A stretch of 11,425 nt of DNA from an uncultured Collinsella sp. GTDB taxonomy: Bacteria > Actinomycetota > Coriobacteriia > Coriobacteriales > Coriobacteriaceae. Below, piece by piece: positions 5,499 to 11,425 of the stretch. The stretch lies in the NCBI GenBank assembly GCA_937950415.1, contig CALFDL010000375.1:1-11425 (forward strand), given 5' to 3'. The stretch's first letter is position 1. Every line of letters begins with the position of its first letter. Below the pieces are notes generated by a model. That model searched no databases. It was given only the letters and a program-made list of their open reading frames with translations, and had not been told where the DNA came from. The translations under genes and the position numbers were made by a program.

Positions 5499-6419
5499 CT
5501 ACTCCTCCCCCATGAGCTCGCCGGCATTGCGGCGCAGCCACTCAAAGCACAGCGCGGTGGTCGCCTGGGCCACGTTGAGACTCTCGGTCATGCCGCGCTG
5601 GGGAAGCTTGGTCAAAAAGTCGCATTTCTCGAGCACAAGACGCGAGATGCCGTCGCCCTCGGAACCCATGACGAGCGCAACGCGGCCCTCGAAGGGGGCG
5701 TCCCAGCAACTGCCTTCGGCGTGCTCGGAGGCGCCGCCCACCCAAAAGCCGGCGGCCTTGAGGTCATCGAGCGCACGGGCGATATTGGGAACCTGCGCGA
5801 TGGGCAGGTGCATGACGGCACCAGCAGAGGTTTTGTAGCTGCCCACGGTCACACCGGCGGCGCGCTTGTTTGCAATGATGACGCCCGCCGCGCCCACGAC
5901 CTCGGCGGAGCGCACGATGGCGCCAAAGTTGCCGTCGTCGGTCACATGGTCGAGCACGACGACGAGCGCCGGACCGTCGCCCGCACGGTCGAGGATATCG
6001 GCAACATCGGCATAGGGGAAATTGCCCACCTCGAGCGCAATGCCCTGGTGAGCGCCATGGCTCGACAGCGCATCGAGCTGCGCGCGCGGCACATACTTAA
6101 TGCGGACACCCGCGGCGTTGAGGTCATCGACCAGACGAGACAAAGCAGCATCGCGCTCCCCGCCCTCGGCGATGAGCGCGCACTTGACGGGAAAGCCGGT
6201 GCGCAGGGCCTCGGCGGCAGCACGGCGACCTTCGATAAACTCGCCCTTGGGGACCTGAATGTTGTCGCGGTTGCGATCTCGCTGCGGACGCGCAGCCTGG
6301 GCTTGGGAGCGCTCGCGCTGGCCCTTGGAAGCGGCAGCGCGGTCATTGCGGCGAATCGGGCGCGAGCCAGAAGCAGCCTGCTTGCCACCACGAGGCGCAC
6401 GCTTGCGGTTGTCGGCCAT
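5499..6419 (-). CDS. rlmB: 23S rRNA 2'-O-ribose methyltransferase, SpoU/TrmH family (RlmB-like)
   Basis: This is a 306-residue protein. A very basic, low-complexity tail (1-57, rich in R, K, A and Q) precedes the substrate-binding domain (about 58-135: FIEGRRAAAEAL, HQGIALEV). The SPOUT methyltransferase domain carries all three motifs. Motif 1 is DHVTDDGNFGAIVRSA (157-172), motif 2 is LVMGSEGDGIS (249-259) and motif 3 is LPQRGMTESLNVAQA (272-286), the trefoil-knot S-adenosylmethionine site. The reaction is 2'-O-methylation of a 23S rRNA guanosine, acting on ribosome precursors in the cytoplasm. The exact nucleotide is assumed from RlmB. AGGAGG sits 7 nt before the ATG. The 255-bp gap to cysS is the only long break in the operon and holds the tandem hairpins, so a separate promoter or processing is possible. 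Confidence 0.9.
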   Translation of the reverse strand: MADNRKRAPRGGKQAASGSRPIRRNDRAAASKGQRERSQAQAARPQRDRNRDNIQVPKGEFIEGRRAAAEALRTGFPVKCALIAEGGERDAALSRLVDDLNAAGVRIKYVPRAQLDALSSHGAHQGIALEVGNFPYADVADILDRAGDGPALVVVLDHVTDDGNFGAIVRSAEVVGAAGVIIANKRAAGVTVGSYKTSAGAVMHLPIAQVPNIARALDDLKAAGFWVGGASEHAEGSCWDAPFEGRVALVMGSEGDGISRLVLEKCDFLTKLPQRGMTESLNVAQATTALCFEWLRRNAGELMGEE

Positions 6420-6463
6420 AAAGCGACCTCCTAAATACAGTTATCAAACGAAACAAATAGATC

Positions 6464-6668
6464 GACCGCCCGAGGTGCGGCAGATTGCCTTGAAAGAGGA
6501 GGGCATAGACCTTGAGGTCATGCCCGACGATTGAAAGGCAAGGTGCCGTGGCTCGGGCGGTCGGCACGGGTTTTCCAAGTGTCCGAGATAGCCGTGAAAG
6601 AGGAGCGACGCGTAATTGAGTACGCGAGCGACGGTTTGAACGGCAAGGTCGGGTGCTTGGGAAACCCG
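6464..6668 (+). ncRNA. Candidate structured RNA: two tandem hairpin motifs with conserved internal loops
   Basis: Copy 1 (6464-6562) and copy 2 (6567-6668) are long interrupted hairpins 4 nt apart with the same plan. Each has an outer helix, an internal loop GAUN/AAGG, a short helix (GCCUU/AAGGC in copy 1, GCCGU/ACGGC in copy 2), a large internal loop GAAAGAGGA/GACGR-U-UUGA, and an apical hairpin with UUGA in the loop. The outer helix of copy 1 pairs 6464-6474 with 6552-6562. In copy 2, 6567-6579 pairs with 6656-6668 and continues inward to 6586/6649. Helix sequences differ between copies while pairing is kept, and the loops are almost identical, which suggests selection on RNA structure. Several closing pairs are G-U only if the plus strand is read (6574/6661, 6580-6582/6653-6655, 6476-6477/6549-6550); on the minus strand they are A/C clashes. 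A weak plus promoter candidate is TTGTCG-17-TAAATA at 6409-6437. I cannot assign it to a known RNA family. It could instead act on the minus strand within the operon mRNA. Confidence 0.6.
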
Positions 6669-6674
6669 CGGGGA

Positions 6675-8141
6675 TTAGAGAGTCTTGATGCGGGTGCCCG
6701 CGGCAGTATCTTCAATCGTCAGGCCCAGGTCCTTGAGCTGGTCGCGGATGGCGTCGGCCAGATCCCAGTTCTTGGCGGCGCGGGCCTCGGCGCGGGCCTC
6801 GAGAATCTTGGCAGCGGCCTCGTCCACGTCGTCGCCCGTGTAGGCGACCAGGCCGGCGGCAACGCCCAGCAGACCCAGCGGCAGCTCGACCTTGGGCTCG
6901 GGAAGCTCAACGCCAAATGTGTCGAGCAGCTCAACCAGCGTATCGGCGGCAGCAAGCGCAGCGGCCTTGTCGGCAGCATCGCCCGCCTGCTCCAGGTACT
7001 GGTTGCACTCGGTCACAAAGCCAAAGACAGCACCCATGGCACCGGCAGTGTTAAAGTCGTCGTCCATGCACTCCTTAAAGGCGGCACGGGCCTCGGCGGC
7101 CTTAGCGGCAAACGCCTCGGATGCTGCCTCATCGGCATCGGCCGTCGCATGGTTCGCGGCCCAGCGCAGGTTCTCGACCGTACCGGCAATACGCGTGAGC
7201 GAATTCTCGGCACCCTCCAGGCGCTCCCAGGAGAAGTCGAGCGGCGAGCGATAGCTCGTCTGCAGCATCAACAGGCGCAGGGCCGCGGCAGAGTGCTGCT
7301 CGAGAACCTCGGCCAGCGTAAAGAAGTTGCCGAGCGACTTGGACATCTTCTCGCCGTCAACCAGCAGCATGCCCGTGTGCATCCAGGTGTTGGAGAAACC
7401 CTGGTGCCAGGCGCAGGTGGCCTGGGCGCACTCGTTCTCGTGATGCGGGAAGGCAAGGTCGGAGCCGCCGCCGTGAATGTCGATCGGAGTGCCCAGGTAG
7501 CGATGCACCATGGCGGCGCACTCGGTGTGCCAACCGGGACGGCCCTCGCCCCAAGGGCTCGGCCAGCTGGGCTCGCCGGGCTTGGCGGCCTTCCACAGGG
7601 CAAAGTCGAGCGGGTCGTTCTTGTCCTCGTTCTCCTCGATGCGCGCACCCACCATGAGGTCATCGATGTTGCGGCCCGAGACTTGGCCGTAGTTGGGATC
7701 GCTGCGCACGGCAAAGTACACATCGCCGTTATCGGCTGCGTAAGCGTGGCCCTGCTCGATGAGCGTCTTGATCATGGCGATCATGGGGCCGATCTCCTTG
7801 GTGGCGCGGGGACGCACATCGGGATCGAGCACGTTGGCGGCGCGCATGACGCCGATGAACTTGTCCGAGAACTCCGTCGCGACCTCGGCGGCAGTGCGGC
7901 CCTGCTCGTTGGCGCGCTTGATGATCTTGTCATCGACATCGGTGAGGTTCTGGGCGAACGTGACCTCGTAGCCGCTCGCGATGAGCCAGCGACGAATCAC
8001 GTCAAAGCTGATGAACGTGCGAGCATTGCCGATGTGGATGTTGTCGTAGACCGTGGGGCCGCACACGTACATGCGGACCTTGCCGGACTCGATGGGCTGG
8101 AACTCTTCCTTTTTATGGGTAGCGCTGTTGTAGATACGCAT
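6675..8141 (-). CDS. cysS: Cysteinyl-tRNA synthetase
   Basis: This is a 488-residue class I aminoacyl-tRNA synthetase that charges tRNA-Cys with cysteine using ATP. The HIGH motif is HIGN at 36-39 after MYVCGPTVYD, and the KMSKS loop is at 265-269. The zinc ligands that select cysteine are C27, C208, H233 and E237, the same spacing as in the E. coli enzyme. The catalytic core spans about 1-300. The DALR-type helical anticodon-binding domain begins near 340 (DDDFNTAGAMGAVF), followed by an Ala-rich segment and the C-terminal helix EARAEARAAKNWDLADAIRDQL. Length is normal. The start has AAGGAG overlapping the ispF stop, 3 bp upstream, so it is co-translated with the MEP genes. The fused order ispD-ispF-cysS is conserved in Bacillus and other Gram-positives. 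Confidence 0.98.
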   Translation of the reverse strand: MRIYNSATHKKEEFQPIESGKVRMYVCGPTVYDNIHIGNARTFISFDVIRRWLIASGYEVTFAQNLTDVDDKIIKRANEQGRTAAEVATEFSDKFIGVMRAANVLDPDVRPRATKEIGPMIAMIKTLIEQGHAYAADNGDVYFAVRSDPNYGQVSGRNIDDLMVGARIEENEDKNDPLDFALWKAAKPGEPSWPSPWGEGRPGWHTECAAMVHRYLGTPIDIHGGGSDLAFPHHENECAQATCAWHQGFSNTWMHTGMLLVDGEKMSKSLGNFFTLAEVLEQHSAAALRLLMLQTSYRSPLDFSWERLEGAENSLTRIAGTVENLRWAANHATADADEAASEAFAAKAAEARAAFKECMDDDFNTAGAMGAVFGFVTECNQYLEQAGDAADKAAALAAADTLVELLDTFGVELPEPKVELPLGLLGVAAGLVAYTGDDVDEAAAKILEARAEARAAKNWDLADAIRDQLKDLGLTIEDTAAGTRIKTL

Positions 8142-8144
8142 TCG

Positions 8145-8639
8145 TTACTCCTTAACGGTTTTCTGTAGCAGGCAGACGGCCCAGGCGCCGATTCCCTCGC
8201 CCTGGCCTTCCCAACCGAGCTTTTCGGTCGTAGTGGCGGCGACGCCCACGTTTTCGACGTCAACGCCCAGGGCATGGGCAAGGTTGGCGCGCATGGCATC
8301 GCGATGCGGGGTGATCTTAGGCTGCTGGCAGGCAATGGTGCAGTCGGCATCGACAAACTCAAAGCCCAGCTCGCGCGCATAGTCCATTACGCGAGCGAGC
8401 AGCACCATCGAATCGGCACCCTCATAGGCGGGGTCGGTATCGGGGAATAGCTTGCCAATGTCTCCCCCGCGGCAGGCGCCCAGAATGGCGTCGGCCAAGG
8501 CGTGCGCGAGCACATCAGCATCCGAGTGGCCCAGCAGGCCGCGCTCGTAGGGAATGTCGACACCGCCGATGATACATCGACGCCCCTCCACCAGACGGTG
8601 GACGTCGTAGCCATGGCCAATGCGCAGGTTACTGAACAT
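8145..8639 (-). CDS. ispF: 2-C-methyl-D-erythritol 2,4-cyclodiphosphate synthase
   Basis: This is a 164-residue protein from the ATG at 8639. It converts CDP-methylerythritol 2-phosphate to the cyclic diphosphate with release of CMP, the fifth step of the non-mevalonate pathway, as a cytosolic trimer. Metal ligands are visible as D12 and H14 in GYDVHR and H46 in DVLAHAL. Other signatures are LLGHSDADV, GDIGKLFPDTDP, QQPKITPHRDAMR and ATTTEKLGWEGQGEGI. A longer frame exists back to 8672, but GGGAGAGGA sits 8 nt before 8639, the family normally starts a few residues before RIGHGYDVH, and the shorter form overlaps ispD by only 11 nt, so 8639 is preferred. ispD and ispF are separate here, unlike the fused IspDF of some alphaproteobacteria. 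Confidence 0.96.
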   Translation of the reverse strand: MFSNLRIGHGYDVHRLVEGRRCIIGGVDIPYERGLLGHSDADVLAHALADAILGACRGGDIGKLFPDTDPAYEGADSMVLLARVMDYARELGFEFVDADCTIACQQPKITPHRDAMRANLAHALGVDVENVGVAATTTEKLGWEGQGEGIGAWAVCLLQKTVKE

Positions 8640-9357
8640 GGGGAAGGTCCTCTCCCTCGGCCATGCGGCCAAGCAGAATCGCGGTTACGGGACGCAGGTC
8701 CTCGGGCACCGTCACCTTAAGGTTATCGCGCGGGCTCTGGACGCAGCGGACGCGCCCACCCATGCGCTCGACCAGCGACGAATCATCGGTGCCGATAAAG
8801 CCCTCGGCGATAGCAGCGGCGTGAGCGCGCTTCATGGCGTCGACGCTAAAGATCTGCGGCGTCTGCGCGGCCCAGTACAGCTCGCGCGGCGGCGTCTCGA
8901 CGATATTATCGCCGTCAACGATCTTGAGCGTGTCGATCGCGGGCTGACCGCACACGACACCGTCGAGGGCGCGGTCGCCCACAAGCACGTCGATCGCATG
9001 ATCGATGGCCTCGGTCGTAATGAGCGGACGGGCGCCGTCGTGGATGGCGACATATTCGAAACCCGCCGGAACCGCATGCACGCCGGCACGGGTGGAATCC
9101 TGACGGGTATCGCCGGCATCGGCAAAGCTGATGGGCGTGTCATAGTCAAACGGGTCGATGGCAAGGCGGCGCATCTCGGCACGGCGCTCGGCAGGGCAAA
9201 CCACGACGATGTGGCCGACCTTGTCGCTACGATCGAACGCACGAATGGACCAGCTCATGAGCGGACGGCCCGCCACGTTAACGAGCTGCTTGCCGCCGGG
9301 ATTTCCAAAGCGCTGGCCGCTGCCGCCGGCAACGACCACGGCACATACGGGCGCCAT
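8629..9357 (-). CDS. ispD: 2-C-methyl-D-erythritol 4-phosphate cytidylyltransferase
   Basis: This is a 242-residue protein. It joins CTP and methylerythritol 4-phosphate to give CDP-methylerythritol, the step that feeds the later MEP-pathway enzymes. The nucleotide-binding loop is AGGSGQRFG (10-18) followed by K23-Q24, which position the CTP phosphates. GDTRQDS (82-88), HDGARPL (106-112) and the C-terminal NLKVTVPEDL are family signatures. The first strand (VCAVVVAGG) starts at residue 4, so the start is right. The ATG overlaps the disA stop by one base (TAATG), a classical coupled arrangement, and the 3' end overlaps ispF by 11 nt. The hydrophobic N-terminus is a Rossmann strand, not a signal. 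Confidence 0.96.
   Translation of the reverse strand: MAPVCAVVVAGGSGQRFGNPGGKQLVNVAGRPLMSWSIRAFDRSDKVGHIVVVCPAERRAEMRRLAIDPFDYDTPISFADAGDTRQDSTRAGVHAVPAGFEYVAIHDGARPLITTEAIDHAIDVLVGDRALDGVVCGQPAIDTLKIVDGDNIVETPPRELYWAAQTPQIFSVDAMKRAHAAAIAEGFIGTDDSSLVERMGGRVRCVQSPRDNLKVTVPEDLRPVTAILLGRMAEGEDLPHVQ
8648..8656 (-). promoter_or_regulatory. Ribosome binding site that fixes the ispF start
   Basis: GGGAGAGGA on the minus strand lies 8 nt before the ATG at 8639, inside the last codons of ispD. The alternative ATG at 8672 has no comparable purine block. Confidence 0.65.
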
Positions 9358-10424
9358 TATGCGTTCCCCTGTTTGGTGCCCTTCATGCGGTACAGGGAGT
9401 CCGCAAGAATGGCAGGGTTGTTGACGCCAAAGTCGCCCAGGCGCTCCGGATCCTCGCTGATGTCATCCATGAGCTCCTGCAGCGAGCCGTACTCGTCGAC
9501 GATCTTCTCGGCCACGCCGTCGCGCACGACGGACACGCGCGAAAGCGTGCGCAGGCCCAGCGGTGTCATGACGGAGTCCTCGTCCAGGTCGTCGTAACCC
9601 AGAACCGCCGCCACATGCTGTGGGTCGGACAGGTCCTTGGGCGTCATACGGGCAAGCTCAGCGCGAATCTTCTCGGCGTTTGCCTCGGAAGAATCACTTG
9701 CATAGTCGCGGATCATCAGGTCGTACTCGGTATCCATGCTGGAGCCGGCGAGCTGCTCGAGCTGCATCTGCACGAGCTTGCCCTGGTTACCCAGCTTGAC
9801 GATGCAATCCTTAAGCTCGGTCTTTGCCTGCTGCATGATCTCGAAGCTCGAGAAAATACCGGTAATGTCGGCGAGCGTAACGTAGTCGTCGAGCTCAAGG
9901 GCCGTCAGGCGCAGCAAGGAGCGATCGAGCGACTGACGGGTAGTCTGGAGCGTGGCGACGAGCTGGTTGACCGAGCTCATGATGGTGGTGACGGGCTGGA
10001 TCTCGTAGCTCTTGCCGTGAACGTACACGTTGACGACGGCACGACGGGCCGAGACCGAGATCACGATGGCGTCGGTGAGCACCGACATACGAGCGGCGGT
10101 GCGGTGACGCATGCCTGTCTCGCTCGTGGCGAGCGAGGGATCGGGATTGAGATGGAAGTTGGCGCGCAGGATCTGAGTGAGGTCGCCATCGATAACGATG
10201 GCGCCGTCCATCTTGGAAAGCTCGAACAGGCGGTTCGAGGTAAACGAAATGTTGAGCGGGAAGCCGTCGTTACCAGCAGCGAGCACGTTTTCGGTGTCGC
10301 CGACGCAGATAAGAGCGCCCAGGTGACCAGCAATGATCATGTCGAGGGCGGTGCGGATCGGCTGACCAGGTGCCGTCAGGCGAATGGCCTGTTCCATACG
10401 CTTTTGCAGCTCGTTCTTATCCAA
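9357..10424 (-). CDS. disA: DNA integrity scanning protein DisA, diadenylate cyclase
   Basis: This is a 355-residue protein that condenses two ATP into cyclic di-AMP and slows or stops when it meets branched DNA. The N-terminal DAC domain has the catalytic D73-G74-A75 (KMDGAIVID) and the ATP-binding R106-H107-R108-T109-A110 (TGMRHRTAARMS). A helical linker occupies about 150-300, and the C-terminal helix-hairpin-helix DNA-binding domain ends the protein (about 290-350: EYGSLQELMDD, DFGVNNPAILADSL). No ATG exists in frame near the start. The TTG at 10424 with GGGAG 7 nt upstream gives the MDKNELQ N-terminus seen in the family. It is first in the six-gene operon; radA, its usual neighbour in Bacillus, is not adjacent here, where mntP diverges instead. 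Confidence 0.97.
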   Translation of the reverse strand: MDKNELQKRMEQAIRLTAPGQPIRTALDMIIAGHLGALICVGDTENVLAAGNDGFPLNISFTSNRLFELSKMDGAIVIDGDLTQILRANFHLNPDPSLATSETGMRHRTAARMSVLTDAIVISVSARRAVVNVYVHGKSYEIQPVTTIMSSVNQLVATLQTTRQSLDRSLLRLTALELDDYVTLADITGIFSSFEIMQQAKTELKDCIVKLGNQGKLVQMQLEQLAGSSMDTEYDLMIRDYASDSSEANAEKIRAELARMTPKDLSDPQHVAAVLGYDDLDEDSVMTPLGLRTLSRVSVVRDGVAEKIVDEYGSLQELMDDISEDPERLGDFGVNNPAILADSLYRMKGTKQGNA

Positions 10425-10431
10425 GGCATCG

Positions 10432-10436
10432 CTCCC
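10432..10436 (-). promoter_or_regulatory. Ribosome binding site deciding the TTG start of disA
   Basis: GGGAG on the minus strand is 7 nt upstream of TTG (10422-10424). The nearby ATG at 10436-10438 is in another frame, so a rare start codon is used, which may keep c-di-AMP synthase levels low. Confidence 0.6.
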
Positions 10437-10557
10437 ATCGTATACGCTCCATAAACGTCAATAAGTTTCTCACGGTTTGCCCCTGTGACGCCCGCAAAAT
10501 CCGATGCTTACAGAATGAGCGAACACAGCTTAGGTAGCTCATTTGGGACGGGATCTT

Positions 10558-10626
10558 TTGACCACCCATGTGGTAGCATCGAGTCTCATATAAATGAGGG
10601 AGTAGTCGTGTAATCGGGTTCGCCCG
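10558..10626 (+). promoter_or_regulatory. mntP leader with three small hairpins (possible manganese control region)
   Basis: The 220-bp divergent gap between disA and mntP holds three short perfect hairpins on the mntP side. They are ACCAC-CCAT-GTGGT (10561-10574), CTCAT-ATAA-ATGAG (10585-10598) and CGGG-TTCG-CCCG (10615-10626, a stable UUCG loop). The second is followed by GGGAGTAG, which resembles the 5' loop of the yybP-ykoY manganese aptamer often found before mntP. The remaining 40 nt are too short for the full known aptamer. A TTGACC at 10558-10563 has no good -10 at normal spacing. Confidence 0.35.
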
Positions 10627-10644
10627 CAGAGAGGGAGCCAGACT

Positions 10645-11229
10645 ATGGGACTCGCAGAGCTCGTGCTGCTCGCCGTTGGCCTTTCGATGGATGCCTTTGC
10701 CGTATCCATCTGCAAGGGCCTTGGCATGAAGAAGATCAACCTTAAAGTTGCCGTGGTGCTCGGCCTGTTCTTTGGCGGCTTTCAGGCCGGCATGCCCGTA
10801 ATCGGATGGGCGCTTGGCAGTCAATTCATGGGCATCATCGGACCCATCGACCATTGGATCGCCTTTATCCTGCTCGCCTTTATCGGCGGCAAAATGTTGT
10901 GGGAGGCCTTTACCGAAGACGAGGATGAGGACGAGAGCGACGGCAAGGATGCCGAAAAGATTGACCTGGGCGAGTACCTGATCCTCGCCATCGCCACCTC
11001 AATCGACGCCCTAGCGGTGGGCATCTCATTTGCCGCGCTCTCGGTCGACATCGTGCCCGCCGTATCGCTCATCGGCGTCACAACGTTTATCTTCTCTGTC
11101 GCCGGCGTAGCGATCGGCCACGCCTTCGGCGCGCGCTACGAAAAACCTGCCACCATCGTGGGCGGCATCGTGCTCATCCTCATCGGGCTTAAGATCTTAC
11201 TTGAGCATCTGGGGGTTCTCGCACTGTAA
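10645..11229 (+). CDS. mntP: Manganese efflux pump MntP
   Basis: This is a 194-residue inner-membrane protein expected to export Mn(II) and protect against manganese excess. There are about six membrane segments arranged as two inverted halves, each with the key acidic motif: GLSMDAFAVSI (D16) and ATSIDALAVGI (D121). Between them lies an acidic cytoplasmic loop, residues 91-102 (EDEDEDESDGKD), likely to hold metal. The family normally has 180-190 residues, so this is full length. A GGGAG RBS lies 7 nt before the ATG. It diverges from disA and ends in a strong hairpin terminator. Genes of this family are commonly switched on by manganese through MntR and/or a yybP-ykoY leader; the leader here is only suggestive. 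Confidence 0.95.
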   Translation: MGLAELVLLAVGLSMDAFAVSICKGLGMKKINLKVAVVLGLFFGGFQAGMPVIGWALGSQFMGIIGPIDHWIAFILLAFIGGKMLWEAFTEDEDEDESDGKDAEKIDLGEYLILAIATSIDALAVGISFAALSVDIVPAVSLIGVTTFIFSVAGVAIGHAFGARYEKPATIVGGIVLILIGLKILLEHLGVLAL

Positions 11230-11234
11230 CGAAT

Positions 11235-11269
11235 AACGGCCGCCCGGCATTACGCCAGGCGGCCGTTTT
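11235..11269 (+). terminator. Rho-independent terminator after mntP
   Basis: A perfect 10-bp stem, AACGGCCGCC (11235-11244) with GGCGGCCGTT (11258-11267), extends through an inner GGC/GCC pairing and is followed by TTTTC. It is 6 bp past the mntP stop. The minus-strand dipeptidase gene converges on it and may use it weakly. Confidence 0.9.
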
Positions 11270-11309
11270 CATAGCCAGCCGTTTTAGAGCGGCTTAACCA
11301 AGGCGACCT

Positions 11310-11425
11310 TTACGCAGCGAGGCGCTTGAGGACGTCGATGAGCAGCTCGTAGAAGCGCTCGGCAGAAGCAAGCTCCATGCTCTCGTCCGGGGTGTGGACA
11401 TCGGAGAGCGTCGGGCCCACGGCGA
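11310..11425 (-). CDS. pepD: C-terminal end of PepD-like aminoacyl-histidine dipeptidase (M20 family), 5' part outside window
   Basis: Only the last 37 residues are inside the window. They contain AVGPTLSDVHTPDE, matching the conserved C-terminal segment of M20 dipeptidases of the PepD type, where the His in GPxxxxxHxPDE is a zinc ligand, and a final amphipathic helix (FYELLIDVLKRLAA). The gene would hydrolyse dipeptides such as Xaa-His in the cytosol. It converges with mntP. The call rests on one motif. Another M20 dipeptidase (PepV-type) is possible. Confidence 0.75.
   Translation of the reverse strand, partial: AVGPTLSDVHTPDESMELASAERFYELLIDVLKRLAA

Noticed and set aside
4806..6434. Plus-strand open frame of 542 codons
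   Set aside because: It lies antisense to yacP and rlmB, both with clear motifs and RBSs. Its His/Arg/Gly/Ala-rich product is typical of the reverse strand of GC-rich genes.
6464..6668. Hairpins as a transcription terminator of cysS
   Set aside because: No T-run follows either hairpin on the minus strand, and two elaborate interrupted stems with conserved loops are more than a terminator needs.
6420..6674. T-box leader or known c-di-AMP riboswitch
   Set aside because: No T-box antiterminator sequence is visible, the block is downstream of cysS, and the conserved loops do not match motifs I know from the ydaO class.
6531..8168. Plus-strand open frame of 545 codons
   Set aside because: It is antisense to cysS, with no RBS and no recognisable domain. 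Its start falls within the structured RNA block.
8145..8672. Longer IspF start at 8672
   Set aside because: It adds 11 non-conserved residues without an RBS. The ATG at 8639 has a good one and matches family length.
8620..9597. Plus-strand open frame of 325 codons
   Set aside because: It is antisense to ispF, ispD and disA, whose catalytic motifs are all intact.

Overview
The window looks like a chromosomal stretch of a moderately GC-rich actinobacterium of the Coriobacteriia, most plausibly Collinsella or a close relative. The core genes resemble actinobacterial homologues, and gene order from disA to the NYN ribonuclease gene follows the Bacillus radA-disA-ispD-ispF-cysS-rlmB-yacP block. 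The genus is inferred from gene content and style, not from a database match.

Right half (about 4.5-11.4 kb), core genome. One tightly packed minus-strand operon runs disA (c-di-AMP synthase), ispD, ispF (MEP isoprenoid pathway), cysS, rlmB and a YacP/Rae1-type NYN nuclease. Neighbours overlap or lie 3 bp apart, except for a 255-bp gap between cysS and rlmB. That gap holds the most striking feature of the window: two tandem, long, interrupted hairpins whose helices differ in sequence but stay paired, while their internal loops are nearly identical. This is the signature of a structured RNA. G-U pairs point to the plus strand, antisense to the operon. Divergent from disA is mntP (manganese efflux), ending in a strong terminator. 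The C-terminal end of a PepD-like dipeptidase enters from the right edge.

Centre (4.4-4.8 kb). A tRNA-Thr(TGT) gene on the minus strand has its own promoter and a shared bidirectional terminator. Upstream of it lie a truncated second tRNA-Thr-like sequence and a long AT-rich inverted repeat. Just past the tRNA 3' end are three TTGCACA repeats spaced exactly 12 bp, resembling arm-type integrase sites. This suggests that the tRNA 3' end is the right border of an integrated element.

Left part (1-4.4 kb), accessory DNA. Part of it (about 2.0-4.4 kb) is visibly more AT-rich. It carries a 397-residue orphan protein with a C-terminal zinc-ribbon-like motif, transcribed toward the tRNA. Divergent from it is a two-gene unit: a small helix-turn-helix protein and a DnaC-like protein that has lost both Walker motifs and contains a GC-rich 21-bp inverted repeat near its 5' end. 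Past a terminator, a three-gene minus-strand unit encodes a 60-residue fragment resembling the N-terminus of restriction-helicase proteins, a DEDDh exonuclease fused to a BRCT domain, and a protein with a GIY-YIG-like C-terminus cut by the window edge. Several predicted nucleases in a tRNA-bounded region suggest mobile-element or defence functions, but none matches a named defence system I can assert.
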